6,871 nt of DNA from Ventricola sp051883735 (lineage in GTDB: Bacteria; Bacillota; Clostridia; Christensenellales; Aristaeellaceae). The notes under the pieces are model-generated. The model searched no databases. It saw only the letters and a list, made by a program, of their open reading frames with translations, and had not been told where the DNA came from. Every line of letters starts with the position of its first letter. Positions within the stretch are counted from its first letter, which is position 1. The stretch spans positions 1-6,871 of the forward strand of contig JBJEUH010000046.1 in the NCBI GenBank assembly GCA_051883735.1, in the 5' to 3' direction. A program made the position numbers and the translations under genes. Below are positions 5,839 through 6,871 of this stretch, piece by piece.

Positions 5839-6552
5839 ATGCGCAGATTTCTGATCACGGTGATGCTGCTTGCATGCCTGCCCGTTTGCGCCCTCGCGGC
5901 GGAGGGCGATCCGCTGCTGAGCGTGGATGACCTGCTCTCCCTGCAGGACAGCTATGACGCGTTTCTGGACGCGCTTGAGGAGCTGATCGTCGAGCGCGGT
6001 CTGCTTTCCCCGGAGGAGCGCGAAGCCTGGCGCGACGCGCAGATGGGCGACTTCTTCCAGAACGGCGGCTACGGCTCCATCCTGGCCAATTACATGCCCG
6101 GCGTGCTGAACTACATCCGCGAGGAGGAGACGCTCATGCAGCTGAGCGCCGCCATGGCGGATGGAAGCATGCTGTACGTGGACACCATGCGCCGCTATAC
6201 CCCGCAGGACAGCTCGCTCTCCGGTCTGATGCTCACGCTGAGCATGGCGGACGAAAGCGGCGTTCCGCTGGACGTGGGCTTTGCCCTGAGCGGCGAGAGC
6301 GGCGTATTCCTCAAGTGGGACGCGATGGAGAGCGCGTATGTCAGCGTCGGCGCAACGGCGCAGAGCGACGGCGAGACCGTCGTCTGGAGCGATCAGACGC
6401 CGGCCGAGGGCGCGAAGAATCCGACGATTGCCATCACGATCCTCGATCCCGCGACACAGGAAACGCTGGCAGGCGCGACGCTGACGCTGATCGTCGACGG
6501 CGACGGCTACCGCGTGGACGCGGACGCGCTGAGCGCAAAGACCCCAAACTGA
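5839..6552 (+). CDS. secreted protein of unknown function
   Basis: I do not recognise this 237-aa protein. It opens with a signal peptide (MRRFLITVMLLACLPVCALA, cleavage expected after residue 20). LLAC at 10-13 resembles a lipobox but sits very close to the N-terminus. The mature N-terminal half (21-118) is acidic and probably helical, with DDLLSLQDSYDAFLDALEEL (30-49) and LLSPEEREAW (55-64), then a glycine-rich turn FQNGGYGSIL (73-82). The C-terminal half (about 119-230) looks beta-rich, with repeated alternating strands such as LMLTLSMAD (130-138), VPLDVGFALSG (142-152), PTIAITILD (195-203) and ATLTLIVDGDG (213-223), suggesting a beta-sandwich or all-beta domain. It starts 45 nt after the second NAGPA gene and ends 17 nt before a strong terminator, so it belongs to that operon. 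A role alongside the NAGPA proteins in the cell envelope is inferred from context only. Confidence 0.8.
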   Translation: MRRFLITVMLLACLPVCALAAEGDPLLSVDDLLSLQDSYDAFLDALEELIVERGLLSPEEREAWRDAQMGDFFQNGGYGSILANYMPGVLNYIREEETLMQLSAAMADGSMLYVDTMRRYTPQDSSLSGLMLTLSMADESGVPLDVGFALSGESGVFLKWDAMESAYVSVGATAQSDGETVVWSDQTPAEGAKNPTIAITILDPATQETLAGATLTLIVDGDGYRVDADALSAKTPN

Positions 6553-6568
6553 ATGGGATTTTCCGATG

Positions 6569-6598
6569 AAAGGCATCCGGGCTTTCCGGATGCCTTTT
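6569..6598 (+). terminator. intrinsic terminator of the exported-protein operon
   Basis: AAAGGCATCCGG (6569-6580), loop GCTTT and CCGGATGCCTTT (6586-6597) form a perfect 12-bp stem, followed by further T-rich sequence. It begins 17 nt after the stop codon. The A-rich left flank means it could also act on the opposite strand. Confidence 0.92.
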
Positions 6599-6723
6599 GC
6601 TTTGCTGATCAAGAGATGTACGCGCGTCTTTCGCACGCCGGTTGTGCAGCCTGAAGACGGCCATCCCAAGCGCCCTCTGAGCGTATCGGATGCTTCTCCG
6701 CGAAGCTTTCACGCATCGCATGG

Positions 6724-6772
6724 AAAACACCCCATTTGCCGTTCAGGGTGCTCCGTTTCGGCAAATGGGGTG
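6724..6772 (-). terminator. intrinsic terminator of the gene entering from the right
   Basis: CACCCCATTTGCC (6728-6740) and GGCAAATGGGGTG (6760-6772) form a perfect 13-bp stem with a 19-nt loop. On the minus strand it starts 29 nt after the stop codon of the right-edge gene and is followed by TTTT (6727-6724). The stretch 6599-6723 between the two terminators shows no gene. Confidence 0.8.
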
Positions 6773-6801
6773 CGGTTTATTCCTTTGCGGTGATCCGCCT
6801 G

Positions 6802-6871
6802 TTATGCGATATAGCGGTGCAGCGTCGCGCGCACGGCGCCCTTTCCGGCGAGCTCCTCCACGAAGATCGCC
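6802..6871 (-). CDS. C-terminal fragment, possibly mannitol dehydrogenase/fructuronate reductase family
   Basis: The last 22 complete codons of a minus-strand gene that enters from the right edge and ends in TAA at 6804-6802. The visible C-terminus ends LAGKGAVRATLHRYIA. This pattern, roughly LAGxGAVRxTLxxY, recalls the C-terminal end of long-chain mannitol dehydrogenase family proteins, which include fructuronate reductase (UxuB). That would suit a locus with a KDG kinase, since both act in hexuronate catabolism. With so few residues the family is a tentative call, but the presence of a coding 3' end is supported by the stop codon and the following terminator. Confidence 0.5.
   Translation of the reverse strand, partial: AIFVEELAGKGAVRATLHRYIA

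Noticed and set aside
4867..6669. Long minus-strand open frame of about 600 codons opposite the secreted proteins
   Set aside because: It mirrors two genes with clear signal peptides and, in one case, family motifs, and it runs through the 6569-6598 terminator hairpin. Its composition is that of a frame shadow.

Overview
This window looks like the chromosome of a GC-rich anaerobic member of the Bacillota (Clostridia). The signs are purine-rich Shine-Dalgarno sites ahead of every gene, sigma-A type promoters, a ferredoxin plus flavodiiron protein pair, and a clostridial-style Crp/Fnr regulator. I cannot name a genus from the sequence alone.

Layout, left to right. (1) 1-542, minus strand: 5' part of a 2-keto-3-deoxygluconate kinase gene (kdgK) with its own promoter at 618-646. 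The gene runs off the left edge. (2) 839-2757, minus strand: a two-gene redox operon, first a cysteine-rich [4Fe-4S] ferredoxin-like protein, then a class A flavodiiron protein (O2 or NO reductase). (3) 2865-3542, plus strand: a Crp/Fnr-family regulator divergent from that operon. The 107 bp between them holds back-to-back overlapping promoters and a perfect 14-bp palindrome. The palindrome is centred at about -41.5 of the ferredoxin promoter and just downstream of the regulator's own predicted start. This suggests an oxidative/nitrosative-stress switch in which the regulator activates the redox operon and represses itself. (4) 3628-6598, plus strand: a promoter with perfect consensus hexamers and a 17-bp spacer drives three genes for exported proteins, closed by a strong intrinsic terminator. 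Two are tandem, diverged phosphodiester glycosidase (NAGPA/PF09992) paralogs, one membrane-anchored through an N-terminal segment and one secreted. The third is a secreted protein I do not recognise. Together they look like a small cell-surface glycopolymer module. (5) 6802-6871, minus strand: the last 22 complete codons of a gene entering from the right. It resembles the C-terminus of mannitol dehydrogenase/fructuronate reductase proteins and has its own terminator at 6724-6772.

The parts most worth a second look are the divergent regulatory region of the redox operon and the three-gene exported-protein operon. No tRNA, rRNA, CRISPR, insertion sequence or prophage feature was seen. The long open frames antisense to the GC-rich genes are coding shadows and are not annotated.
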